Source: Prochlorococcus sp. AG-347-M18
Lineage (GTDB): Bacteria > Cyanobacteriota > Cyanobacteriia > PCC-6307 > Cyanobiaceae
DNA length: 64,000 nucleotides
Assembly: GCA_003281165.1 (NCBI GenBank)
Contig: QCCT01000001.1
Location: 1-64,000 of the forward strand
Direction: 5' to 3'
Below are positions 1-9,578 of the stretch, piece after piece. Position 1 is the stretch's first letter, and every line of letters starts with the position of its first letter. The notes beneath the pieces are model-generated. The model saw only the letters and a program-made list of their open reading frames with translations, did no database searches and was not told the DNA's origin. The position numbers were made by a program, and so were the translations under genes.

Positions 1-128
1 CCACAATTTCCTAAAATACCTTTGAGTCCATAAAGTTGTAAGTTCTCTTTCATTACTAATTCTCTTAAATTTTCACCAGGATTACATTGAACTTCTAAAT
101 CCTCACGGATAAATCTGATAGTTGCCAT
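1..128 (-). CDS. 2Fe-2S ferredoxin-like protein, N-terminal part (truncated by window start)
   Basis: Reverse strand from 128: MATIRFIREDLEVQCNPGENLRELVMKENLQLYGLKGILGNCG, open to the window edge; resembles the start of a cyanobacterial 2Fe-2S ferredoxin upstream of psbB. Confidence 0.6.
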   Translation of the reverse strand, partial: MATIRFIREDLEVQCNPGENLRELVMKENLQLYGLKGILGNC

Positions 129-350
129 TTTTTTAGTTATTTCTCTTATTTTGGCGTTTTACTTTGAGAATTGTGACCAAAATATTAACAATTTTTAGCT
201 TAAAATTCCTTGAAAACTCAGTCCTGCTAATTGATTTACCCAATTTTTGCAAGAAAATAAATTTATTTACAAAAATCCCTCAAAGACTAAAAAACCCTTA
301 CTATCGTGATGTTTAGCTGTTTATTCAGCATAGTTACTAGAAATTAACCG

Positions 351-1874
351 ATGGGATTGCCTTGGTATCGAGTTCACACAGTAGTTATTAATGACCCAGG
401 TCGACTACTTGCTGTGCATCTTATGCATACTGCATTATTAGCCGGCTGGGCCGGTTCTATGGCTCTTTACGAATTAGCCATTTTTGATCCTTCTGATGCT
501 GTTCTTAATCCAATGTGGAGACAGGGGATGTACGTTATGCCTTTCATGGCAAGACTAGGTATAACAAGTAGTTGGAATGGATGGGATATTACGGGTGCTA
601 CAGGAGTTGATCCTGGATTCTGGAGTTTTGAAGGAGTTGCAGCGGCACACATAGTATTTAGTGGACTTTTGATGTTGGCCTCTATTTGGCACTGGACATA
701 TTGGGATCTAGATTTATGGGAAGATTCAAGAACTGGTGAGCCTGCTCTTGATTTGCCAAGAATATTTGGAATTCACCTTCTTCTAGCTGGACTAACTTGT
801 TTTGGTTTTGGGGCTTTTCATTGTGCAAATGTGGGGATTTGGGTTTCTGATCCTTATGGTCTTACTGGTCATGTAGAACCTGTGGCTCCTTCCTGGGGGG
901 TTGAAGGATTTAATCCTTTTAATCCCGGAGGAATAGTTGCAAATCATATTGCAGCTGGACTTATGGGTATTATTGGAGGTATTTTTCACATAACCAATAG
1001 ACCTGGAGAAAGACTTTATAGAGCTTTAAAACTTGGAAGCCTTGAAGGTGTTCTTGCTAGTGCTCTAGCTGCTGTTCTATTTGTATCTTTCGTTGTTTCT
1101 GGAACGATGTGGTACGGTTCAGCCACAACTCCTGTAGAGTTATTTGGTCCTACCAGATATCAATGGGACTCAGGATATTTCAAAACTGAAATTAACAGAA
1201 GAGTTCAAGCTGCTATTGACGATGGTGCAACCAAAGAAGAGGCATATGCATCGATTCCAGAAAAGTTAGCCTTCTACGATTACGTTGGAAATAGTCCTGC
1301 TAAGGGAGGATTATTCAGAGTTGGAGCTCTTGTTAATGGTGATGGGTTACCAACTGGTTGGCAAGGTCACATTTCTTTTCAAGACAAGGAAGGTAATGAA
1401 TTAGAAGTTAGAAGAATACCTAATTTCTTTGAAAATTTCCCTGTAATATTAGAAGATAAAGAGGGTAACGTTAGAGCAGATATTCCATTTAGAAGAGCTG
1501 AAGCAAAGTATTCATTTGAACAAACTGGCATAACAGCAACTATCTATGGTGGAGATTTAAATGGACAAACATTTACTGATCCTGCAGTTGTTAAAAGATT
1601 AGCTAGAAAGGCTCAACTAGGAGAAGCATTCAAGTTTGACAGAGAAACTTATAAATCTGACGGTGTATTCCGAAGCTCTCCAAGAGCTTGGTTTACATAT
1701 GCTCACTTATGTTTCGGATTGCTATTCTTGTTTGGCCACTGGTGGCATGCTTCAAGAACTCTATATAGAAATTCCTTTGCTGGTATTGACGCTGAGATTG
1801 GAGATCAAGTTGAATTTGGTCTATTTAAGAAGCTTGGTGACGAAACCACAAGAAGAATCCCAGGAAGGGTTTAA
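351..1874 (+). CDS. psbB: Photosystem II CP47 chlorophyll apoprotein
   Basis: [43 protein letters not shown] is a hallmark CP47 sequence. Confidence 0.99.
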   Translation: MGLPWYRVHTVVINDPGRLLAVHLMHTALLAGWAGSMALYELAIFDPSDAVLNPMWRQGMYVMPFMARLGITSSWNGWDITGATGVDPGFWSFEGVAAAHIVFSGLLMLASIWHWTYWDLDLWEDSRTGEPALDLPRIFGIHLLLAGLTCFGFGAFHCANVGIWVSDPYGLTGHVEPVAPSWGVEGFNPFNPGGIVANHIAAGLMGIIGGIFHITNRPGERLYRALKLGSLEGVLASALAAVLFVSFVVSGTMWYGSATTPVELFGPTRYQWDSGYFKTEINRRVQAAIDDGATKEEAYASIPEKLAFYDYVGNSPAKGGLFRVGALVNGDGLPTGWQGHISFQDKEGNELEVRRIPNFFENFPVILEDKEGNVRADIPFRRAEAKYSFEQTGITATIYGGDLNGQTFTDPAVVKRLARKAQLGEAFKFDRETYKSDGVFRSSPRAWFTYAHLCFGLLFLFGHWWHASRTLYRNSFAGIDAEIGDQVEFGLFKKLGDETTRRIPGRV

Positions 1875-1897
1875 ACTAAACTTTATTACTTAAACTT

Positions 1898-1996
1898 ATG
1901 GAAGCTTTTGCATACGTACTTATCCTAACTCTTGCAGTTGTTACTTTATTCTTTGCTGTCGCCTTTAGAGACCCACCTAAATTTGATAGAAAATGA
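1898..1996 (+). CDS. psbT: Photosystem II protein PsbT
   Basis: Small ORF missed by the track: [32 protein letters not shown], directly downstream of psbB. Confidence 0.96.
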   Translation: MEAFAYVLILTLAVVTLFFAVAFRDPPKFDRK

Positions 1997-2006
1997 AGTT
2001 AGTAAG

Positions 2007-2032
2007 AAAACCTCTTTAACAAGAGGTTTTTT
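2007..2032 (+). terminator. Rho-independent terminator after psbBT
   Basis: AAAACCTCTT-TAAC-AAGAGGTTTT stem followed by TT. Confidence 0.8.
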
Positions 2033-2092
2033 ACTTTTCATAATTAAGAAATTACTTTACTATTAAAGTTAAAGTGCAATTTATTTCACCAC

Positions 2093-2572
2093 ATGCAGTG
2101 TCCAACCTGTCAAAACACAGATAGCAGAGTTTTGGAATCAAGATCTGCTGATAGTGGTAAAAGTGTTCGAAGAAGAAGAGAGTGCTTAAATTGCAGCTTT
2201 AGATTTACAACTTATGAAAGAGTTGAAACAATGCCAGTTGCAGTTATTAAGAAAGATGGGAGCAGAGAATTATTCGATAAACAAAAATTATTTACTGGAA
2301 TTTCAAGAGCTTGCGAAAAGACTACCTTCACTAGTGAAGCAATTATTAATTTCGTAGATGGAATTGAATCACAAATCGTTCAAGACGCTAATAAAGATAT
2401 TAAATCTTCACAAATTGGTGAATTAATACTTAAAAGTCTCAGAAAAGAAAACGAAGTTGCTTATATAAGATACGCCTCAGTTTACAGAAAATTTAATGGG
2501 GTCAAAGATTTTATCTCTACTCTTGAATCTTTGAAAGGGAGTTCAAAAAACCAATTAGCATCAATTTTATAA
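2093..2572 (+). CDS. nrdR: Transcriptional repressor NrdR
   Basis: [45 protein letters not shown] zinc ribbon plus ATP-cone. Confidence 0.97.
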   Translation: MQCPTCQNTDSRVLESRSADSGKSVRRRRECLNCSFRFTTYERVETMPVAVIKKDGSRELFDKQKLFTGISRACEKTTFTSEAIINFVDGIESQIVQDANKDIKSSQIGELILKSLRKENEVAYIRYASVYRKFNGVKDFISTLESLKGSSKNQLASIL

Positions 2573-2681
2573 AATTCAGCATCTTAAAGTGTAGAATACA
2601 TAACACAAATATATTTTGCTATTGGTTTGCAGGCTAGTAGCATTCCTTTCTAACTACCTAAGGTAGTCTGCGACGTAACAA

Positions 2682-3773
2682 ATGAACGAAGATTCTTCAC
2701 AAACCATTAAAGAACTTTCTGAGAATAAAGAAATTAAAAATTCGTCTGAATTAGATAACGATTCAGCATCCCAAAATGAGGAGGATTTATCATTCGAAAA
2801 GAATGATATTCCTTCCGCAGATTCTTCCTCAAGCAGAACAAATACCGATTTTGACAATGCAGGATTCACACAAGAAGAATTTGCATCTCTTTTGGGTAAG
2901 TATGACTATAATTTCAAGCCTGGCGATCTAGTAAAAGGTACTGTTTTTGCTCTAGAGCCAAAAGGAGCCATGATAGATATAGGGGCTAAAACCGCTGCTT
3001 TTATGCCTGTTCAGGAGGTTTCAATAAATAGAGTTGAAGGACTTAATGATGTTTTACAACCTTCGGAAAGTAGAGAATTTTTCATAATGAGTGAAGAAAA
3101 TGAAGATGGCCAACTAGCTCTCTCCATTAGAAGAATTGAATATCAAAGAGCATGGGAAAGGGTCAGACAACTCCAAAAAGAGGATGCCACCATATATTCT
3201 GAAGTTTTTGCGACAAACAGAGGAGGGGCTCTTGTTAGAGTAGAAGGCTTGAGAGGTTTTATACCAGGCTCTCATATAAGTGCTCGAAAAATTAAAGATG
3301 ACTTGGAAGGTGAATATTTACCTTTAAAATTTCTTGAAGTCGATGAAGAGAGAAACAGACTAGTACTCAGCCATAGAAGAGCTTTGGTTGAGAAAAAAAT
3401 GAATAGACTTGAGGTAGGCGAAGTAGTTGTAGGTTCTGTAAAAGGTATTAAACCTTATGGAGCTTTTATCGATATTGGAGGAGTTAGCGGTCTATTGCAT
3501 ATCTCTGAGATCAGTCATGAACATATTGAGACTCCTCATAATGTTTTAAACGTTAGTGATCAAATGAAAGTCATGATAATCGACCTTGATTCGGAAAGAG
3601 GAAGAATTTCATTATCTACTAAAGCACTTGAGCCTGAACCAGGCGATATGCTCACTGACCCTCAAAAAGTTTTTAGTAAAGCTGAAGAAATGGCTGCGAA
3701 ATACAAGCAAATGTTATTTGAACAAACTGATGATATTGAAGAAAGCTCCATGGCTTCAGCTGAAAAAGTTTAG
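2682..3773 (+). CDS. rpsA: 30S ribosomal protein S1
   Basis: Repeated S1 domains (GDLVKGTVFALEPKGAMIDIG; GEVVVGSVKGIKPYGAFIDIGGVSGLLHISEIS). Confidence 0.97.
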   Translation: MNEDSSQTIKELSENKEIKNSSELDNDSASQNEEDLSFEKNDIPSADSSSSRTNTDFDNAGFTQEEFASLLGKYDYNFKPGDLVKGTVFALEPKGAMIDIGAKTAAFMPVQEVSINRVEGLNDVLQPSESREFFIMSEENEDGQLALSIRRIEYQRAWERVRQLQKEDATIYSEVFATNRGGALVRVEGLRGFIPGSHISARKIKDDLEGEYLPLKFLEVDEERNRLVLSHRRALVEKKMNRLEVGEVVVGSVKGIKPYGAFIDIGGVSGLLHISEISHEHIETPHNVLNVSDQMKVMIIDLDSERGRISLSTKALEPEPGDMLTDPQKVFSKAEEMAAKYKQMLFEQTDDIEESSMASAEKV

Positions 3774-3906
3774 GTGTTCTTATTTACTCAGAAATATCAA
3801 AACGAAAAGTTAATTTATCCTTGAACAAGTATTTTTAAATTTACAATTATTGATTAGTTACGATCAACTATTTTAGGATAAAGTTTAGTTTTTAAATTAT
3901 GTATAA

Positions 3907-5148
3907 ATGAGTGATTTCATATTCACTTCTGAATCCGTAACTGAGGGTCATCCTGACAAAATATGTGATCAAATAAGTGATGCTGTTTTAGATGCCTTAT
4001 TAACAGAGGATCCAGAAAGCAGAGTTGCATGTGAAACTGTAGTCAATACTGGTCTTTGTCTACTTACTGGAGAAATAACTTCTAAAGCGAAAATAGATTA
4101 TATAAAACTTGTAAGGAATGTAATAAAAGAAATTGGCTATGAAGGCTATAAAGCAGGCGGTTTTGACGCGAATAGTTGTGCTGTTTTAGTAGCACTTGAC
4201 GAGCAATCCCCAGATATTTCTCAAGGAGTAAACGATGCAGATGATGTTAATGATGATCTGGAAGACAATACCGGAGCTGGAGATCAAGGCATAATGTTTG
4301 GCTATGCATGCAATGAAACACCTGAATTAATGCCCTTACCTATTAGCTTGGCTCATAGATTAGCCATTCAACTTGCCAAAGTGAGACATGAAAAAGTCCT
4401 TAATTATCTCCTCCCCGATGGTAAAACTCAAGTAAGCATTGATTACGAAAAAGGAGTTCCAGTTTCAATTAATACTATTTTAATTTCAACACAACATAAT
4501 CCTGAGATTGATGGAATCACAAATGAAGAAGCAATTCGTAAAAAAATAAAAGAAGATTTGTGGAGGCATGTTGTAATTCCTGCTACTGAAGATTTAGAAA
4601 TCAAACCAAACATTCACAAAACGAGGTTTCTAGTAAACCCCACTGGTAAATTCGTCGTAGGAGGGCCTCAAGGTGATGCCGGACTTACTGGCAGAAAAAT
4701 TATAGTAGATACTTATGGTGGATATGCAAGGCATGGAGGAGGAGCATTCTCTGGCAAAGATCCTACAAAAGTGGATAGATCAGCAGCTTATGCAGCACGT
4801 TATGTAGCTAAAAGTATAGTTAAAGCAAAACTCGCCAAAAAGGCCGAAGTACAATTAAGTTATGCAATTGGAGTCGCAAAACCGATTTCTATACTCGTTG
4901 AAACTTTTGATACTGGTATTATTTCACAAGCTAATTTAACTAAGCTTATTAAAGAGCACTTTGATTTAAGACCTGCATCAATAATAAAGGAATTTAACTT
5001 AAGGAATCTTCCAAAAAAAATGGGTGGTAAATTTTTCAGAAAGACTGCTTCCTATGGACATTTTGGAAGAAGAGATCTTGAGCTCCCTTGGGAAAATGTT
5101 GAAGGAAAAGCAGCCCAACTAGCAGAGGGGGCCAACGTATTCTTATAA
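3907..5148 (+). CDS. metK: S-adenosylmethionine synthetase
   Basis: [53 protein letters not shown]. Confidence 0.99.
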   Translation: MSDFIFTSESVTEGHPDKICDQISDAVLDALLTEDPESRVACETVVNTGLCLLTGEITSKAKIDYIKLVRNVIKEIGYEGYKAGGFDANSCAVLVALDEQSPDISQGVNDADDVNDDLEDNTGAGDQGIMFGYACNETPELMPLPISLAHRLAIQLAKVRHEKVLNYLLPDGKTQVSIDYEKGVPVSINTILISTQHNPEIDGITNEEAIRKKIKEDLWRHVVIPATEDLEIKPNIHKTRFLVNPTGKFVVGGPQGDAGLTGRKIIVDTYGGYARHGGGAFSGKDPTKVDRSAAYAARYVAKSIVKAKLAKKAEVQLSYAIGVAKPISILVETFDTGIISQANLTKLIKEHFDLRPASIIKEFNLRNLPKKMGGKFFRKTASYGHFGRRDLELPWENVEGKAAQLAEGANVFL

Positions 5149-5163
5149 AATAATAATTACTCT

Positions 5164-6393
5164 ATGCCTGATAATTTTTATGGAGGGTTAGATTTTGGAA
5201 CCAGTGGTGCAAGAATTTCCATAATTAATCTTGATAAGAAATTAGTATATGCAAATTCAGTTCCTTATTTGTGCAGCTTTAAAAATCCAAATTCTTGGAT
5301 CAATTCTTGTGAAAAACTCTTAGGGTGTTTACCTATTGAGGTAAAAAGTAACCTTCAAAAATTGGCTATATCTGGTACATCAGGAACTTTAACAGCATCA
5401 AATTTACGAGGAGAGCTATTAGGAGAAGCGATATCTTATGACCAAGCATGTAATGAACATAAGATCCTTCTTGAATCATTAACTTCTGGAGAAGAACATC
5501 TGCGAACTCCATACAGTAGTCTTGCTAAAGCATTAAAACTAATAGATAAATATGGATCAAATATACTTTTACGACATCAATCTGATTGGATCACTGGTTG
5601 GTTTTTAAAAGATTGGACTTATGGAGAAGAAGGTAATAATCTAAAACTTGGTTGGGATCTAAAAAAAGAATCATGGCCAAAAAGCTATCTCAATAATTCA
5701 TGGAGAAAATGCCTACCTCAAATAATAAAAAGTGGAAAAATTATTGGACAAGTGAACTTTGATTTTGCAGAAAGATTTAACTTGAATAAGAAATTAATAT
5801 TAATCTCAGGCACTACTGACTCTAATGCAAGTGTAATAGCTGCAGGTTTAGGCAAAGAAGATGGTCTCACAGTTTTAGGAACAACTATTGTAGTTAAGAA
5901 AATTATTGATAATCCTATAAAAAAACAAGGAATTACAAACCATAGAATAAACGGCAATTGGATATGTGGAGGAGCATCAAACGCAGGCTGTGGTATATTG
6001 TCTCAATTTTTCTCTGATTTAGAAATAAAAGAGCTCAGTCGACAAATAAATCCATCAAAAAACACTTCTTTAAATCTTCTACCTCTTAATAGTAAAGGAG
6101 AAAGATTTCCTGTTAATGATTCTAATTTAAAGCCGATACTTGGTCCAAGGCCAGTAAGCGACTCACTTTATTTACATGCATTATTCGAGGGTCTAGCTAA
6201 GATCGAATTAAAAGGATGGGAAAAGCTAGGCGAACTAACTGGCTCACTTCCAAAAAAAATTATTACTATTGGTGGAGGTTCAAAAAATCCTCAGTGGAGA
6301 AAAATAAGAGAAAATATTATCAATATACCAATAGTTTCATGTAAAAAAACCACTTCATTTGGTACAGCCTTATTAGCGATGAACTCAAAATAA
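5164..6393 (+). CDS. FGGY-family carbohydrate kinase
   Basis: GLDFGTSGARISIINL N-terminus; GTTIVVKKI and IGGGSKNPQWRKI motifs. Confidence 0.85.
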   Translation: MPDNFYGGLDFGTSGARISIINLDKKLVYANSVPYLCSFKNPNSWINSCEKLLGCLPIEVKSNLQKLAISGTSGTLTASNLRGELLGEAISYDQACNEHKILLESLTSGEEHLRTPYSSLAKALKLIDKYGSNILLRHQSDWITGWFLKDWTYGEEGNNLKLGWDLKKESWPKSYLNNSWRKCLPQIIKSGKIIGQVNFDFAERFNLNKKLILISGTTDSNASVIAAGLGKEDGLTVLGTTIVVKKIIDNPIKKQGITNHRINGNWICGGASNAGCGILSQFFSDLEIKELSRQINPSKNTSLNLLPLNSKGERFPVNDSNLKPILGPRPVSDSLYLHALFEGLAKIELKGWEKLGELTGSLPKKIITIGGGSKNPQWRKIRENIINIPIVSCKKTTSFGTALLAMNSK

Positions 6394-6485
6394 AAGTTTT
6401 TTTAAGATATTTGATGAAGATATAAAATTTTTAATTAAAAGGGTTTCACAAACTACACATCTTAATTTAAAGTATATAGGTTAGA

Positions 6486-6558
6486 GCCGGGATAGCTCAG
6501 TTGGTAGAGCAGGCGACTGAAAATCGCCGTGTCCCCAGTTCAAATCTGGGTCCTGGCA
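6486..6558 (+). tRNA. trnF: tRNA-Phe (GAA)
   Basis: Full cloverleaf; acceptor GCCGGGA/TCCTGGC, anticodon loop CTGAAAA, T-loop GTTCAAATC. Confidence 0.97.
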
Positions 6559-6563
6559 CCTTT

Positions 6564-6588
6564 AAAACCCTGTTCTAGACAGGGTTTT
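6564..6588 (+). terminator. Hairpin terminator downstream of tRNA-Phe
   Basis: AAAACCCTG-TTCTAGA-CAGGGTTTT followed by an AT-rich stretch. Confidence 0.7.
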
Positions 6589-6648
6589 ATACTTTCAAAT
6601 CATTGAGAACTTGTTATTTTTTTGTTTTTTTTTTACAACTTAAAATTT

Positions 6649-7068
6649 TTAGTTTTCGACTCTGCAGACTTGACCAATAACATCCAAAATCAGTTTATCT
6701 CCATTTGGATCTTGCCAATTAGCTAAATCATTGAAATTACTATTTGCTTCATCTATTGAGACATCAACATCTCTAAATGATTTTTCAAAACAATTTATAT
6801 CCATTGTATAGAGAATATCCTTAGTAATTTCACTTTTTGTTTTGGGAATAAATTTACTCAATACTCTTACAGAACCATCCTCATTCCTTTTTATACTTTG
6901 CCTATCCCATAACTGCTCTCCGTATTCACTTTTAGGGACTCCAACCCATTCATGAGGCAAAGCTTCTGATTTTTTTATTGAAATACAAAAGAAAACGATA
7001 ATCGAAAGTACTAAATAAATGAAATTTCTAAAAAAAATTGAATTAACTTTATTCTTAGAATTAATCAT
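6649..7068 (-). CDS. Hypothetical secreted or membrane-anchored protein
   Basis: 139 aa ORF with N-terminal hydrophobic signal-like segment (FFRNFIYLVLSIIVFFCISIKKSEAL). Confidence 0.7.
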   Translation of the reverse strand: MINSKNKVNSIFFRNFIYLVLSIIVFFCISIKKSEALPHEWVGVPKSEYGEQLWDRQSIKRNEDGSVRVLSKFIPKTKSEITKDILYTMDINCFEKSFRDVDVSIDEANSNFNDLANWQDPNGDKLILDVIGQVCRVEN

Positions 7069-7216
7069 GACTATTTATGTAATACAAAAATTTTTTATTA
7101 GTAGGAAATAAAAGATTAAAAATTTGTAAAAATTTTTATTGATTAGTATTTCCATTATAGATAGAATCAAATATTAAAATTAAGAATTTACTTCCAATAA
7201 ATTTATTAGAAAAATA

Positions 7217-7852
7217 ATGAATAAAATACAGAAATTTTTCTCAGTAGTTTTTTTTATTGCAATATTTGTTGTATTGATTTATTTAATCCAAAATTATGGG
7301 ATTGAACCTCTAAGAAACAAAATTGAAAGTATGGGGATTTGGGCTCCTTTTGGAATATTCATACTCAGAGGAGTAAGTATTATTTTACCTGCCCTTCCAA
7401 GTTCAGCTTATTCTCTGCTAGCTGGTTCATTACTAGGGTTTCAAAAAGGTTACATGACAATAATCTTTTCTGATATCGTTTTTTGCCAAGCTGCTTTCTT
7501 TATCGCAAGAAATTATGGTCGGGTTCCTGTACGAAATTTAGTAGGCCCGAAAGCAATGCAAAAGATTGAAAGTTTCAATCAAAACCAACTTGAAGAAAAT
7601 TTCTTTCTTATGACAGGTCTACTAATGACTGGCCTTTTTGATTTTCTAAGCTACGCAATTGGTATTGGAGGGACTCGCTGGAAAATATTTACTCCTGCAT
7701 TATTAATAAGTCTTCTAATCAGTGACTCTATACTAGTAGCAGTAGGAGCTGGGGTTAGCCAGGGAGCAGGATTATTTCTAGGTATTGCTCTATTGGGAAT
7801 GTTTGCTTTAGCGACTATTTCAGGATTGGCAAAAAATAAAATGCCTAAATAA
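7217..7852 (+). CDS. TVP38/TMEM64 (SNARE-associated/DedA-like) family membrane protein
   Basis: ILRGVSIILPALPSSAYSLLAGSLLGFQKGY...FFIARNYGR. Confidence 0.85.
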   Translation: MNKIQKFFSVVFFIAIFVVLIYLIQNYGIEPLRNKIESMGIWAPFGIFILRGVSIILPALPSSAYSLLAGSLLGFQKGYMTIIFSDIVFCQAAFFIARNYGRVPVRNLVGPKAMQKIESFNQNQLEENFFLMTGLLMTGLFDFLSYAIGIGGTRWKIFTPALLISLLISDSILVAVGAGVSQGAGLFLGIALLGMFALATISGLAKNKMPK

Positions 7853-7969
7853 CAAAACAGTTGATAATTCTGTAATCAAAGAAGAAAGATATGACATTTT
7901 CGCAAACAATAACTATATAAATAATGATTCATGCAAGAATAGAAATCGATTAATTTTTAAAGTTATTAG

Positions 7970-8149
7970 ATGACTTCATTTAGACCAACTTCATATGATC
8001 GCCCTGGAGAACAAATATCAACTACTCCTTCTGGATTAAAAGTAACCTCTGCAAAGAGATTAATGGTAGATTCAATGGTAAGAATGATACAAAAAGCAGA
8101 AAATCATTCCGTAGAAGATAAACTTGACGAAGAATCTAACAATAATTAA
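7970..8149 (+). CDS. Hypothetical 59-aa protein overlapping cpeS
   Basis: [65 protein letters not shown]; its end overlaps the downstream CpeS ORF by 26 nt. Confidence 0.7.
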   Translation: MTSFRPTSYDRPGEQISTTPSGLKVTSAKRLMVDSMVRMIQKAENHSVEDKLDEESNNN

Positions 8150-8675
8150 TCAATTCATTGATAAAAGTATAGGAGAGTGGAAATCTATTAGAAGTACTCA
8201 CACTTTAGCTTTTCAGGAATTTGAAAACTCAACTAGTAAAATACATATAAAACATATCAACAAAAAAAATAAAAAAGTCGTTGAAATGTTTAAAAATAAT
8301 AAATTTAGTTTAAACCTAGAGAGCATAGCCATTTCTATAAACTGGCAAGCTATTAGTGATTGGGACAATGATGATATCAGTGAGAGAGATGAAACTATTC
8401 TGATTTTTTTACCCAAAGATGAAAATTCAGGAATTGTTTTAAGAAATAAAGGTTATACAGAATCCTTTATTTCATCATCCAATTATTTTGTTGATGAACA
8501 AAATAATTTACACATTAAAACTATTTATAAATCAACAGTTTCTGAAGAAAGAATTTCCTTTTTATCCACTCATATAAGATCTAGATTTTCTACTACTAGA
8601 AATCTAGAAAATAATTCAGTAATACAGACTTCCCATACTTCTGAAATAAGAAATTTAGCTAGTTTAAAAGATTAA
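8124..8675 (+). CDS. cpeS: CpcS/CpeS-type phycobiliprotein lyase
   Basis: [29 protein letters not shown] matches the CpeS/CpcS N-terminal pattern; TTG start; adjacent to cpeB. Confidence 0.85.
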   Translation: MTKNLTIINQFIDKSIGEWKSIRSTHTLAFQEFENSTSKIHIKHINKKNKKVVEMFKNNKFSLNLESIAISINWQAISDWDNDDISERDETILIFLPKDENSGIVLRNKGYTESFISSSNYFVDEQNNLHIKTIYKSTVSEERISFLSTHIRSRFSTTRNLENNSVIQTSHTSEIRNLASLKD

Positions 8676-9171
8676 TTATCCTTTCAAATTGAAACTCTGT
8701 TGCAGAAATTAAATCAGGAAGGAAGCCTTTGTTTCCCTGCATATTATTAACTGTAAAATTCAAATCAGAGATCGTTGCATCTCGCATTAATTCAATAACC
8801 CTTATTGCATTTCTTAAAGGTACCCCAAGAGCAAGATAAGTATTTTTAAGATCCTTCAAACAATTTTTTTCTAAAACTGATTCGTCATTAGAAATTAAAA
8901 GATAAGCAACAATCCTTAGGATTATTTCTCCATCTCTTAAACAAACGGACATCTTGTTAGTTGTATTTAAAGATATTTTTGAATTAACTGGATCTTGATT
9001 TTCGCAAATCATTGCTGTTACGGCGTCTGCTGCAATTGCATGTGAATTATTAGTAATTGAGCTTATTGCATCTAATCTTGAGTTTGCACTATTAATAAAT
9101 TCTTTTATATTGCTTAAATCATTTAATTGTTTATCAGCGGAAAATAGTCGGTTACTCTTTAAAACTGACAT
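8659..9171 (-). CDS. cpeB: Divergent phycoerythrin beta subunit
   Basis: [19 protein letters not shown] (beta-Cys82 region); [23 protein letters not shown]. Confidence 0.92.
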   Translation of the reverse strand: MSVLKSNRLFSADKQLNDLSNIKEFINSANSRLDAISSITNNSHAIAADAVTAMICENQDPVNSKISLNTTNKMSVCLRDGEIILRIVAYLLISNDESVLEKNCLKDLKNTYLALGVPLRNAIRVIELMRDATISDLNFTVNNMQGNKGFLPDLISATEFQFERIINLLN

Positions 9172-9349
9172 TATTAAATAAAAAAATAAAAGTTCGAGTC
9201 TTAGAATAGTACAAAGCTAGTAAAAACAATACAAATTCAAAATTAACGCAATGCTTCTTAATTAATAACTGCATTTCAAAGTGATAATTGAAATAATTTA
9301 AATAAAAAATTTTTTTTCGCTAAAATAAAACTACATTTTTAATAAAGTT

Positions 9350-9556
9350 TTGGATCAACAAGATTTAAAATTATCAAAAAAACTTATTTCCTCATATAAA
9401 AAGAGATTGGAAAAAGAAATTCTAGACAGAAGTATGAAATTAAAGATGCCTCAAAATAAATTTCAAGAAATAATTAATAATAATAATGAACTTATCAATT
9501 TAAAAAAAACGTTAGAAGATCTAGAAACGGAATCTGAATCTCATAGTAAAATCTGA
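9350..9556 (+). CDS. Hypothetical 68-aa charged protein
   Basis: TTG-start ORF just upstream of the UvrD/PcrA helicase; no recognised domain. Confidence 0.5.
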   Translation: MDQQDLKLSKKLISSYKKRLEKEILDRSMKLKMPQNKFQEIINNNNELINLKKTLEDLETESESHSKI

Positions 9557-9578
9557 TTTTTGAAAAACCCTTCCAAAA

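Noticed and set aside
467-989. Antisense ORFs inside psbB (467..652, 792..989)
   Set aside because: Opposite strand of a strongly conserved gene, no recognisable domain, no start signal; chance ORFs.
1636-1893. Plus-strand ORF overlapping the psbB 3' end
   Set aside because: Out-of-frame read of the CP47 coding sequence; no independent support.
2654-2869. Antisense ORF over the rpsA start
   Set aside because: Mirror of the acidic/serine-rich S1 N-terminus; low complexity.
3774-3906. Possible SAM riboswitch before metK
   Set aside because: Only a short TTGAT/ATCAA hairpin is visible; none of the SAM-I, SAM-II or SAM-IV core motifs is recognisable.
6486-6588. tRNA-Phe as a genomic-island integration site
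   Set aside because: No integrase, no repeated tRNA 3' fragment noticed, and flanking genes look like ordinary chromosomal genes; same for the other two tRNAs.
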